In this document: positions 33,889-41,924 of the stretch, one piece after another
Position numbering within the stretch: position 1 is the first letter of the stretch
Layout: each line of letters begins with the position of its first letter
Assembly (NCBI GenBank): GCA_964630925.1
Contig: CAZVZK010000065.1
Span: 1-56,705 of the forward strand
Direction of reading: 5' to 3'
Source of the DNA: RGDT01 sp964630925
GTDB lineage: Bacteria > Planctomycetota > Planctomycetia > Gemmatales > Gemmataceae
Length of the DNA stretch: 56,705 nt
Position numbers and translations under genes: made by a program
Notes under the pieces: generated by a model
What the model saw: only the letters and a program-made list of their open reading frames with translations
The model's database searches: none
What the model was told of the DNA's origin: nothing

Positions 33889-35154
33889 TCACGCCTTCTC
33901 GCTGGGGTCGCGGGGGATCAGGTCGATCAGCTTCCGCACGATGTCGTCGGGCTTGATGCCCTCCGCCTCCGCGTTGAAGTTCGTCACGATGCGGTGCCGC
34001 ATCACCGACGGCGCCACCGCCCGCACGTCCTCGCACGAGACGTAGTACCGCCCGTGCAGCACCGCCCGCGCCTTCGCCGCCAGGATCAGGAACTGCGTCG
34101 CACGCGGCCCGGCGCCCCACGTCACGTAGTCGCGGATGAAGTCCGGCACCTCAGGCGCCGCCTTCGCCCCCGGACCGCTCGCCACCGCCGCCGACGACAG
34201 CGAGGCCATCCGGCTCCCCTTCCGCGTCAGCCGCGTGAACTTCATCGCGTACCGGATCACGTACGGGGCCACGGGGACTTTGCGCACGATGTCCTGCATC
34301 TCCAGGATGTCCGTCGCCGACAGCACCCGCTCGACCTTCGGCACGGACGTGGAGGTCGTCATCTCGACGATCTTGAACTCCTCCTCCTCCTCCGGGTAGT
34401 CGATGTGGATCATGAACATGAAGCGGTCCTGCTGGGCCTCGGGCAGGGGGTAGGTGCCTTCCTGTTCGATGGGGTTTTGCGTCGCCAGCACGAAGAACGG
34501 GTCCGGCAGCTTGTGCCGCGCCCCGCCGACCGTCACCTGCTTCTCCTGCATCGCCTCCAGCAGCGCCGCCTGCGTCTTGGGGGGGGTGCGGTTGATCTCG
34601 TCCGCGAGGAGGATGTTGGCGAAGATCGGGCCGTGCATGAACTTGAAGACGCGCTGGCCGCTCGACTTGTCCTCCTGCAACACCTCGAAGCCGGTGATGT
34701 CGGAGGGCATCAGGTCGGGGGTGAACTGGATGCGGTTGAAGCTGAGGGACAGGGAGTCCGACAGCGTGCGGATCATCAGGGTCTTGGCGAGGCCGGGCAC
34801 GCCGACGAGCAGGCAGTGGCCCTTGGCGAAGATGGCGACGAGCAGCTCCTCCAGGGCCTTCTCCTGGCCGACGATGGCCTTGGACATCTCCTTGCGGATG
34901 CGGCGGTAGCCGTCGTTGAGGCGTTCGATGGCGGACAGGTCGCCCTCGATGCGTGGGCCGGCCTGCCAGGCGGCGGCGGGGGACGGCTCGTCGGCCGGCT
35001 CGACGGTGGGGATGTGGGCGGGGATCGCCTGTGCGGGGACGGCCTGGGGCGGCGGGTCATCCGCCGACAGCCACGCCCCGCAGCCGCACAGACGGCGGCC
35101 GCCGGCGGGGACCTGGACCAGCAGGCCACAGCTCTTGCAGCGGATGCTCGGCAT
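33889..35154 (-). CDS. MoxR-family AAA+ ATPase with N-terminal zinc ribbon
   Basis: A 421-aa cytosolic ATPase. Numbering from 35154, residues 6-25 have paired cysteines (C6, C9, C23, C25) of a small zinc ribbon not usual in MoxR, then a Pro/Ala linker to about 65. The AAA+ core has Walker A GVPGLAKT (118-125), Walker B ILLADEINR (181-189), sensor region VLATQNPIEQEGTYPLPEAQQDRF and the usual MoxR lid domain (FIRDYVTWGAGPRATQFLILAAKARA). MoxR ATPases remodel protein partners carrying vWA domains. An ATG 12 bp upstream (35166) is an alternative start; the chosen one has a GAGG ribosome-binding site. This is the first gene of the minus-strand series. Confidence 0.88.
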   Translation of the reverse strand: MPSIRCKSCGLLVQVPAGGRRLCGCGAWLSADDPPPQAVPAQAIPAHIPTVEPADEPSPAAAWQAGPRIEGDLSAIERLNDGYRRIRKEMSKAIVGQEKALEELLVAIFAKGHCLLVGVPGLAKTLMIRTLSDSLSLSFNRIQFTPDLMPSDITGFEVLQEDKSSGQRVFKFMHGPIFANILLADEINRTPPKTQAALLEAMQEKQVTVGGARHKLPDPFFVLATQNPIEQEGTYPLPEAQQDRFMFMIHIDYPEEEEEFKIVEMTTSTSVPKVERVLSATDILEMQDIVRKVPVAPYVIRYAMKFTRLTRKGSRMASLSSAAVASGPGAKAAPEVPDFIRDYVTWGAGPRATQFLILAAKARAVLHGRYYVSCEDVRAVAPSVMRHRIVTNFNAEAEGIKPDDIVRKLIDLIPRDPSEKA

Positions 35155-35283
35155 GGAAGACCTCATCGGGGCGCGGGCCTCCCCATTCTACCGGAAGCGG
35201 CATGGGAGGAACAACCGTGTGGGTGGTGGCGAAAGAATGCTGTCCGTCGTGGGGGCTGAGGAGCGGTCGCCCGCCCGCTGCCG

Positions 35284-35374
35284 TAGAGCACGCATCCTGC
35301 GTGCTGCGCGTAACCGCTGGACGGGAATGACGACCCACCAGGGAGTGAGGTGAGCACGCAGGATGCGTGCTCTA
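35284..35374. repeat. Inverted pair of AGCACGCA-TCC-TGCGTGCT hairpins
   Basis: Positions 35284-35305 and 35353-35374 are perfect 22-bp inverted copies of each other. Each contains its own hairpin of AGCACGCA, a 3-nt loop and TGCGTGCT, so two small stems or one 22-bp stem can form. The element lies in the 527-bp gap between the divergent MoxR and HEAT/heme genes. A second hairpin-like stretch with matching CCGGGC blocks occurs at about 35421-35460. No gene or clear promoter was found in the remainder of the gap. Confidence 0.7.
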
Positions 35375-35681
35375 GGGCAAGCACCCAAACTCCATGACGG
35401 TCAGGAAAAAACGTGAGGGGTATCCGGGCCGGGCGCGGTGTATCCCTCTAGCCCGGATGACGCACCGCGGAGCGGAGAAGGCGACGGCGGTGTCGGCCGG
35501 GTTGAGCTTGGCGCATGCCGAGTGAAGGGTGACGTTGCGCGCCACGCGACGACGTCGGGCTTCGCCGGGCGAGGCGCCCGGCTCAACCACGACCTACACC
35601 CCCTGCGCCCCTTCGCGCCCGCCGCGATGCGCCACCACGCCCCTCGGCCGCTCCATTCCCATCCGCCAGGAGCCTCTGTCC

Positions 35682-37979
35682 ATGTTCGACAGCCGTCCCC
35701 GTCCCGCGATCTCCGCCGTCGCCGCCGTCTCCCTTGGCGCTGCCCTCGCCGTGGCCCTCGTCATCGCCGCCCTGCCACGCCGCCAGGCGCCCCCCCAGCC
35801 TCTGTCCGACGCCCGCCCGCCCTCCGTCCAGGCGCCGGCCACCCCCACGCCCCCGCCCACCCCGTCAGCCCGGCTGGCGTCGCTGCACCCCCCGCGCCCC
35901 TTTGTGGCGGAAGACATCCGGGAAGAGACGCCGCCCCCGCCCCCGGCGCCAGCGCGGCCTGTCGTTCTGAAGCCGCTCGCACCGCCAGCCGTGGCCGAGG
36001 CCAAGCCCGCCCCGGCGGTCATCATCAAGCGGCGGCATGATCGGACCGAGGCGGACCTGCTCAAGGAAGCGCGCCGCGTGCCGGCGCTGCACTTCGACCG
36101 CACCGTGGCGCGGTCCGACTCCGCGGCCGTCCTGGCAGCCGCCCGCACGGCCCGCGTCAAGGGCAGGCCGGCCTCCGAGACGACCCTCGCCATGCTCGAC
36201 GCCCGTGCCGACCTCGCCGGCCTGCCCCTCCGCCGTGGAGACGACTGCAAGCTCACCGCCCCCGCCGCGTCCACCCTCGGCGCCGGCTCGCTGGCCCTGC
36301 GCGAGATGCTCTCCGGCTCCGCCGGGGCCGCCCTGCGCCGCCCCGGCGGCGCCGCCGCCTCCGCCGACGCCGGCTCGCTGTCCGATCTGCTGTCGAAGGA
36401 CAAATCGCGCTACGACAAGTGGACGAAGCCCGAATCCGTGCCCGCCCTCATGCAGATGCTCATGGGCGAGGCCGAGGGCGTGCGCGAGGTGCTGGTGCAT
36501 CAGGTGGCACGCATCGAAGGCGCCCAGGCGACGGAGGCCCTCGCCCAGCTCGCCGTCTTCGACCTCCACCCGCGCGTCCGCGCCGCCGCCATCACGGCCC
36601 TGGCGACCCGCCCCGCCGGCGACTTCCTGCCGGCCATGCTGCGGGCGTTCGCCCACCCCTGGCCGCCCGTCGCCGAGCACGCCGCCGAGGCCCTCGCGGC
36701 CCTGCGCGTGAAGGGGGCGGTGCCCGGCCTGCTCCGCACCCTCGACGACCCCGACCCGCGCGCCCCCTACCGCAAGCCGGGCCGCGAGGGCCACTTCGTC
36801 AAGGAGATGGTGCGCGTCAACCACCTGAGCAACTGCCTGATGTGCCACGCCCCCTCGTTCAGCCCGGAGGACAAGGTCCGCGGCTTCGTGCCGACGCCCG
36901 GCGAGCCGATCCCGCAGGGCGTGCCGTACTACCAGGGGCAGTCGGGCGTCTTCGTCCGCGCCGACATCACGTATCTCAAGCAGGACTTCTCCGCCTCCCT
37001 GCCGGTCGAGAATCACGGCGCCTGGCCTGCCGCCCAGCGCCACGACTTCCTCGTCCGCGAGCGCGCCGTGCGCCCGCTGGCCGGCCCGCCTCACCACGCG
37101 GCCGACGGGCCCACCGAGCAGCAGAAGTCGGCGTTCTTCGCCCTGCGGGCGCTGATCGGCATCGACCCCGGCCCCGCCGTCTCCGACTGGAAGAAGGCCA
37201 TCCTCGGCAGGCCGCCCGAGCCGCGCGTCGCCTACGAGGGCTTTGACAACGCCCGCGCCCTAACCGTGGACGCCGAAGGACGCGCCTGGGTGGCCGACGC
37301 CGACGGCCTGCACAGGATGGAGGACGGCCTGCCGCGCCGCGTCCTCACGGGCCACGAGATCGTCGGGCTGCGGTTCGACGCGCGGGGCCGCCTGCTCGCC
37401 GCCCGCCGTCACCCGTCCGACGTGGCCGTCGTGGCGGCCGAGGCGAAGGAGGTCACCCCCGCCGCCGCCCGCCTGGGGGACAAGGCCCTGGCCGCCCCCG
37501 GACACCTGGTCGCCGATGCCTGGGGCGCCTACTTCGCAGACGAGGGCGGCGCCGTCCTGTACCTGTCGGCGTTCGGCAGCGTCAGCCACACGCTCGCGGC
37601 CCCGACGAAGCGGGTGGACGGCCTCGGCCTGTCGGCGGACGGCAGGACGCTGTTCGTGGCGTCGGGCGACGCCTTGCACTCCTACCCCGTTGAATCGGCG
37701 GGGAACGTCGGCAAGGGCAAGCGGATCGCCACGCTGCGCGGGGCGTCCGGCATGCCGGGACGCGCCGTCGGGATGGCGGTGGACCGCCGGGGGCGGGTCT
37801 ACGTCGCCAACGCCGAGGCGCGGACGGTGGAGGTGTTCAACGCCGAGGGGGCGCGGCTGGCGCGTCTGCCCGTCGACGCGGCGCCCGTCGCCGTCGCCGT
37901 CGGTGGCAAGGACGAGGCGCTCTTCATCCTCACCGCGAAGGCCTTGCACTCAGCGCCGTTGAACGCCCCCGGAGGCTGA
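35682..37979 (+). CDS. HEAT-repeat/single-heme/beta-propeller protein
   Basis: A 765-aa protein. It begins with a membrane anchor (SAVAAVSLGAALAVALVIAALP) and a roughly 75-residue Pro/Ala linker. Then come Ala-rich helices, HEAT repeats at about 250-370 (HPRVRAAAITALATRPA; WPPVAEHAAEALAALR), one CxxCH heme-c motif (NCLMCHAPS, about residue 385) and an SMP30/NHL-type beta-propeller to the end (ALTVDAEGRAWVADADGLHRM; MAVDRRGRVYVANAEARTVEVF). Covalent heme attachment would be in the periplasm. The start has an AGGAG ribosome-binding site. The 3' end overlaps the convergent PQQ-propeller gene by 50 bp. Confidence 0.75.
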   Translation: MFDSRPRPAISAVAAVSLGAALAVALVIAALPRRQAPPQPLSDARPPSVQAPATPTPPPTPSARLASLHPPRPFVAEDIREETPPPPPAPARPVVLKPLAPPAVAEAKPAPAVIIKRRHDRTEADLLKEARRVPALHFDRTVARSDSAAVLAAARTARVKGRPASETTLAMLDARADLAGLPLRRGDDCKLTAPAASTLGAGSLALREMLSGSAGAALRRPGGAAASADAGSLSDLLSKDKSRYDKWTKPESVPALMQMLMGEAEGVREVLVHQVARIEGAQATEALAQLAVFDLHPRVRAAAITALATRPAGDFLPAMLRAFAHPWPPVAEHAAEALAALRVKGAVPGLLRTLDDPDPRAPYRKPGREGHFVKEMVRVNHLSNCLMCHAPSFSPEDKVRGFVPTPGEPIPQGVPYYQGQSGVFVRADITYLKQDFSASLPVENHGAWPAAQRHDFLVRERAVRPLAGPPHHAADGPTEQQKSAFFALRALIGIDPGPAVSDWKKAILGRPPEPRVAYEGFDNARALTVDAEGRAWVADADGLHRMEDGLPRRVLTGHEIVGLRFDARGRLLAARRHPSDVAVVAAEAKEVTPAAARLGDKALAAPGHLVADAWGAYFADEGGAVLYLSAFGSVSHTLAAPTKRVDGLGLSADGRTLFVASGDALHSYPVESAGNVGKGKRIATLRGASGMPGRAVGMAVDRRGRVYVANAEARTVEVFNAEGARLARLPVDAAPVAVAVGGKDEALFILTAKALHSAPLNAPGG

Positions 37980-40092
37980 ACGAGGCGGGGGTGGCGTCCT
38001 CCTCTGGCACGAACGCGTGCAGCGTCCGCCGGTCCGCGACGAGGAGGATGCCGCCTGCGTAGACGAGGTTCCCGGCGGGGACGGCGTGCAGGAGCGACGG
38101 GTCGTCGGCCTGCTTGCCGTCCGCTTGCCCCACCGCCAACACCCCGACCGGGCGGCGGAAGGTCGGCCACAGGACGAGGCCGCCGGCGAGCAGGCCACGC
38201 CCGGCGGGCACGAGGCCGCGTCCGTCGTCGGGCAGTGACCAGCCGGCGTCGTCGGAGCCGTCCTCGGCCCCGACGGCGCGGAGCCCGGCCGCGGCCAGGC
38301 GGCCCATCGCGGGGTTGGTCCAGGTGGTGAAGATGAGCCGGCCATTCCCGACGCCCAGCAGATGCACGATGTCCAGCCCGTCGCGCTGCCAGAGCGTCGC
38401 CCCGGCGTCGGGGTCCAGGCACAGGGCTCGCGCCGAGTCCGCCGGGGCGGCGAACAGCCGCCCGTCGGCCATCAGGCACGGGGCGAGGTCGCGGAGGAGG
38501 GGCTTGTCCTCGGCCTCGCCCTCGGCGGCCTCGCGGCGCGGGGAGCGGACGGCCCAGGCCCGCTCGCCGGTGCCGGCGTCGAGCGCGACGATGGCCCCGG
38601 AGTGCGAGCAGTACACGACGCGCGTGCCGGCGAGGGTCAGCAGATGATGCCGCGTGCGGTCCTTGCCGGCGGTGCCGCCGCCGGCGCTGGCGGGGAGCAG
38701 CTCGCGCGTCTCGCACACCTCGACGCGCCACAGGGCCGCTGGCGTGGCGTCCGCCGTCCGCGCCGGGTAGCAGTGGATGCTCGTGAGGAGGCGGTCGCCC
38801 TCGAAGCGGCTGGCGGCGATGTACACCCGCCCGCCGGCCACCAGCGGCGACCCCTCGAAGATCGCGTGCTCCTTGCGCGCCTCGTCGCGGCTGCGCACCA
38901 CCCACGGCTTGCCGCGGCCGTCCAGGGGCAGGCCCACGAGGGCGCTGTCGGCGTCCGGCTCCTCGACGCCCTTCTCGGGCCTCACGTCGCGGACGCGGGC
39001 CGTCCCCAGGCGGGCGTAGGCGTAGCCGTCGCTGACGGTGACGGTGTGGCGCAGGTCCGGCAGGGCGGGCACGGGGTCGGTGAAACGTGTGTGGGGCATG
39101 GCCCGCGCGAGGTCGAACAGCACGCGCGACTTGCCCGCCCGCAGGTCGTGGGCGGTGACGCGCAGGCCGTCGGAGGTCACGGCGGTCATCCCGGACAGGG
39201 CGGGCAGGACGGCCATGAGTCGGGACGCCTCCACCTCGCGGCCCTCCCTCACCGCCGGGGCCTTGGCGTCGAGGGGGAAGGTCCACGTCGCGCCGCCGCG
39301 GCACAGCCGCGCCAGCCGCGCCGGCAGATCCCCGTCGCCATCGGCGATGCGTCCGCGCGATGCGTCGCCGCCGAACGTCGGCCAGTCGGGCGACGGCCCC
39401 AGGCGCGGGGCCGCGGCGGCGACCTTCTTCAGCGTCGCGGCGTAGTTGCCGGTGTGCCCCGCGAGGGGGCCCTCGGCCGTGGGGAAGCGTTTGGTATACG
39501 CCTCCAGGGCCTCGCCCCAGCCGAAGGTCCGGCCGGCGTGCAGGCGTGCGAGGAGCTGCTTGGCGCAGGCGCGTGCGGCGGACGCCTTGCCGGAGGGGTG
39601 GACGCGGCGGGCCTCGTCGTCGGCCTCGGCGTCGAGGGGGGCGATGAGGCGCCACCAGTATTCGGCCTCGTCGAACCGTCCACCGAGGAACGCGCGATGG
39701 CCGAGCCTGTCGAGGGCGGTGAGGGCGGCCTCGGTGCAGAACGCCTCATCGACGACGCGGACGAGGTCGCCCTCCTCCAGCCACTTGGCGGCGGAGGGGT
39801 CGAGGCGGCGGCGGTAGCCGGCGAGGGATTCGGGTTTCAGGCGGGCGGCGGCGGCCTGGGCGAGGTCGCGTGTGCGGACGGAGCGTTCCCTGGAGAGCGG
39901 CGTCAATTCGTTGGCGCCCGACTCGATCATCTGGAGGTAGGCGGCGGCGGCCTCGGCGCCGCGTCCGCCGTCGGCGAGGCGTTTGGCGGCGGCGAGGCGT
40001 TTGGCGGCCGGCGTCGATTCGCCCCAGAAGACGGCCTTCGTCTGGGCGGAGGCGGGGCCGGCGAGGAGGGCGGCGACGAGGAGCGCACGCAT
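37930..40092 (-). CDS. Exported PQQ-repeat beta-propeller protein
   Basis: A 720-aa protein with a signal peptide (MRALLVAALLAGPASAQT). A TPR-like helical segment (to about 230) is followed by a BamB/PQQ-type propeller: WPTFGGDASRG marks the first strand, and later blades include GTRVVYCSHSGAIVALDAGTGERAW and GRLFAAPADSARALCLDPDAGATLW. Such proteins are very frequent in planctomycetes; the PQQ-like repeat does not by itself show that PQQ is bound. The start at 40092 is chosen because it exposes the signal peptide. It is 2 bp downstream of a small membrane-protein gene, and its 3' end overlaps the plus-strand gene. Confidence 0.8.
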   Translation of the reverse strand: MRALLVAALLAGPASAQTKAVFWGESTPAAKRLAAAKRLADGGRGAEAAAAYLQMIESGANELTPLSRERSVRTRDLAQAAAARLKPESLAGYRRRLDPSAAKWLEEGDLVRVVDEAFCTEAALTALDRLGHRAFLGGRFDEAEYWWRLIAPLDAEADDEARRVHPSGKASAARACAKQLLARLHAGRTFGWGEALEAYTKRFPTAEGPLAGHTGNYAATLKKVAAAAPRLGPSPDWPTFGGDASRGRIADGDGDLPARLARLCRGGATWTFPLDAKAPAVREGREVEASRLMAVLPALSGMTAVTSDGLRVTAHDLRAGKSRVLFDLARAMPHTRFTDPVPALPDLRHTVTVSDGYAYARLGTARVRDVRPEKGVEEPDADSALVGLPLDGRGKPWVVRSRDEARKEHAIFEGSPLVAGGRVYIAASRFEGDRLLTSIHCYPARTADATPAALWRVEVCETRELLPASAGGGTAGKDRTRHHLLTLAGTRVVYCSHSGAIVALDAGTGERAWAVRSPRREAAEGEAEDKPLLRDLAPCLMADGRLFAAPADSARALCLDPDAGATLWQRDGLDIVHLLGVGNGRLIFTTWTNPAMGRLAAAGLRAVGAEDGSDDAGWSLPDDGRGLVPAGRGLLAGGLVLWPTFRRPVGVLAVGQADGKQADDPSLLHAVPAGNLVYAGGILLVADRRTLHAFVPEEDATPASFSLRGRSTALSARPSR

Positions 40093-40094
40093 GG

Positions 40095-40289
40095 TCACTC
40101 GCTGGGTTTGGCGTACTGCTGGATGGCGTGGCCGACGATGAAGACGGCGACGCCGATGCCGCACATCCACATCATCGTGGCGACGGATTGCGGCGACTCG
40201 GGGGCGAGGTTGCCGGCCATCGCGAGCGGCAGGAGGATCATGCCGACGACCTGCATCGCGCGTCCGATGAAGTAGAGCCGGTCGGCCAC
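40095..40289 (-). CDS. Small two-helix membrane protein
   Basis: A 64-aa protein starting at a GTG with two hydrophobic helices (AMQVVGMILLPLAMAGN and ATMMWMCGIGVAVFIVGHAIQQY) separated by a short Glu/Pro loop. It ends 2 bp before the PQQ-propeller start and is very likely in the same transcript. It may anchor or assist the exported propeller protein. The start choice is supported by a GGGGGCGAG ribosome-binding site; an upstream ATG would give an unlikely Arg-rich extension. Confidence 0.65.
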   Translation of the reverse strand: MADRLYFIGRAMQVVGMILLPLAMAGNLAPESPQSVATMMWMCGIGVAVFIVGHAIQQYAKPSE

Positions 40290-40386
40290 GTCTCGCCCCC
40301 ATTCCCAACGCCGGGAAAGCACCGGCCCGCCGATTCCCGCGTTCGTGAATCGGCGCGGCCTCCGTGTGATTGTAGCGAGCTGGGGG

Positions 40387-40480
40387 GGCGAGCGGCGCGG
40401 CGTGAGCACTGTCACTCGGCCCGCTCACGCGGGCCGCTCGCCTGGACGGCGGCATGGCCCGCTCACGCCGGGCCGCCCGC
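40387..40480. repeat. Three arms of the GGCGTGAGC repeat family
   Basis: Positions 40387-40407 (GGCGAGCGGCGCGG then CGTGAGC) and 40423-40442 are imperfect inverted copies. A third, right-facing arm (GCTCACGCCGGGCCGCCCGCC) follows at about 40460-40480. The arms match those at 10459-10562 and, in the GGCGTGAGC core, 44691-44813. The element fills the space between divergent genes at 40289 and 40614. Confidence 0.7.
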
Positions 40481-40509
40481 CTGCGCCAGGCGGCATAACA
40501 GTTGCCTGC

Positions 40510-40537
40510 TTGACGCGCGTAGGCTTGTGCCTACAAC
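40510..40537 (+). promoter_or_regulatory. Candidate promoter with overlapping 16-bp palindrome
   Basis: TTGACG (40510-40515) and TACAAC (40532-40537) are separated by 16 bp, close to a sigma-70 -35/-10 pair, about 77 bp before the cytochrome operon start. The palindrome GTAGGC-TTGT-GCCTAC (40519-40534) lies in the spacer and overlaps the -10 box, a position suited to an operator. No transcription factor is identified. Confidence 0.4.
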
Positions 40538-40613
40538 GTGGCTATTGTCCGCTCAGAGTGAGCCGGGGGCGAGACGCCCCCTGGAATCCCTGCCGTGCCG
40601 GAGGCCCCTCATC

Positions 40614-41909
40614 GTGTCGCGTTCTCTCTTGCTCGCCCCGGCGCTCCTCGCGGCTGTCCTGCTCTCCGGCTGTGGGCTCTCGACCCGCTACCCGCCCACG
40701 TACAAGTACCCGCTGCGCAAGGACGTCCTCGTCTACGGCGCCGTCATGGCCGGCCAGCCCACCGTCCTGAACTCCCCCGGCGAGCTGGACAAGTCCATCG
40801 AGGCCGCCCTGAAGAAGGAGAAGGGGACCTTCCACGACCCGGCCAAGCTCACCGCGGACGAGCGCAGGTCGCTACGCTCGGCGCTCGACGACAAGTTCGG
40901 CACGCCGCTGCACCCGGCCGTCAACGTGACGGGCACCGGCTCGCTCGGCGTGGATGACCCGGCGCAACTGGCCGACGGCAGCGAGCTGTACCGCAAGCAC
41001 TGCATGCACTGCCACGGCGTCGCGGGCGACGGGCGTGGGCCGACGGCGCCGTGGGTCCACCCGCACCCGCGCGACTACCGCACGGGGCTGTTCAAGTTCA
41101 TCTCCACGTCCACCGACCTGAACTACCGCAAGCCCCGCCGCGATGACCTCACCCGCGTCCTCATGAAGGGGATCGACGGCACCTCCATGCCGACGTTCAA
41201 CGTGCTGCCCCGCAAGGAGATCGACGCCCTCGTCTCCTACGTCATGCACCTGAGCATCCGCGGGCAGACCGAGTTCGACGCCATGAGCGACGTCCTCGCC
41301 AAGGGCGACAAGCGTGAGGGCGTGGATGACAAGTACATCGCCGGCCTGGTGGGCGAGAAGGCGACGGAGGTCGTCACGGCGTGGCGTGAGAGCAACGACG
41401 CCTCGCCGATCACCCCTGTGGCCTACCCCGAGAAGTTCACCGACCCCGAGACGGGGAAGAAGGCGATGGAGGAGTCGATCACGGCGGGGTACAACCTGTT
41501 CATCAAGGACGGGGCCTGTCTGACCTGCCACTTTGACTACGGCCGCCAGCCGACCTACCGGTACGACAACTGGGGCACCCTGGTCCGCCCCCGCGACCTG
41601 ACCGTGCCGACGTACCGCGGCGGCCGGCGCCCCGTGGACCTCTACTGGCGGATTCAGGGCGGCATCCTCGGCAGCGGCATGCCGTCGTCGGCCCACGCCA
41701 AGGTGCCGGACCCCAAGGACGCCAAGAAGCTGTTGTACTCGCCCGAGGCGTACTGGGACCTGGTGCACTTCGTCCAGGCCCTGCCCTACCCCAGCATGCT
41801 TCCCGAGAACAAGGACAAGAAGGACGGGATCAACGTCCGCAAGGCCATCTATGGGGACGCCGAGAAGGTGCTGGGCAAGGACGAGAAGTGGGGCAAGGGC
41901 GGGCATTGA
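40614..41909 (+). CDS. Di-heme cytochrome c lipoprotein
   Basis: A 431-aa protein starting at a GTG with an AGGCCCC-type upstream sequence. A lipobox (LLSGCGLS) follows a hydrophobic signal segment, so it is anchored in the envelope by lipid. Two heme-c motifs are present, CMHCHG at about residue 129 and CLTCHF at about 304, with possible distal Met ligands in the segment GTSMPTF and the later GSGMPSS. The domain order is cytochrome c-cytochrome c. It is the first gene of the oxidase operon (15 bp before CoxB), and its likely role is to donate electrons to the CuA site, similar to the cytochromes of alternative complex III clusters. Confidence 0.82.
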   Translation: MSRSLLLAPALLAAVLLSGCGLSTRYPPTYKYPLRKDVLVYGAVMAGQPTVLNSPGELDKSIEAALKKEKGTFHDPAKLTADERRSLRSALDDKFGTPLHPAVNVTGTGSLGVDDPAQLADGSELYRKHCMHCHGVAGDGRGPTAPWVHPHPRDYRTGLFKFISTSTDLNYRKPRRDDLTRVLMKGIDGTSMPTFNVLPRKEIDALVSYVMHLSIRGQTEFDAMSDVLAKGDKREGVDDKYIAGLVGEKATEVVTAWRESNDASPITPVAYPEKFTDPETGKKAMEESITAGYNLFIKDGACLTCHFDYGRQPTYRYDNWGTLVRPRDLTVPTYRGGRRPVDLYWRIQGGILGSGMPSSAHAKVPDPKDAKKLLYSPEAYWDLVHFVQALPYPSMLPENKDKKDGINVRKAIYGDAEKVLGKDEKWGKGGH

Positions 41910-41924
41910 ACAGGAGCTGATCCC

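Noticed and set aside
40095..40415. Longer 106-aa version of the small membrane protein
   Set aside because: The N-terminal addition is Arg/Pro-rich and overlaps the repeat element; the GTG at 40289 has a ribosome-binding site.
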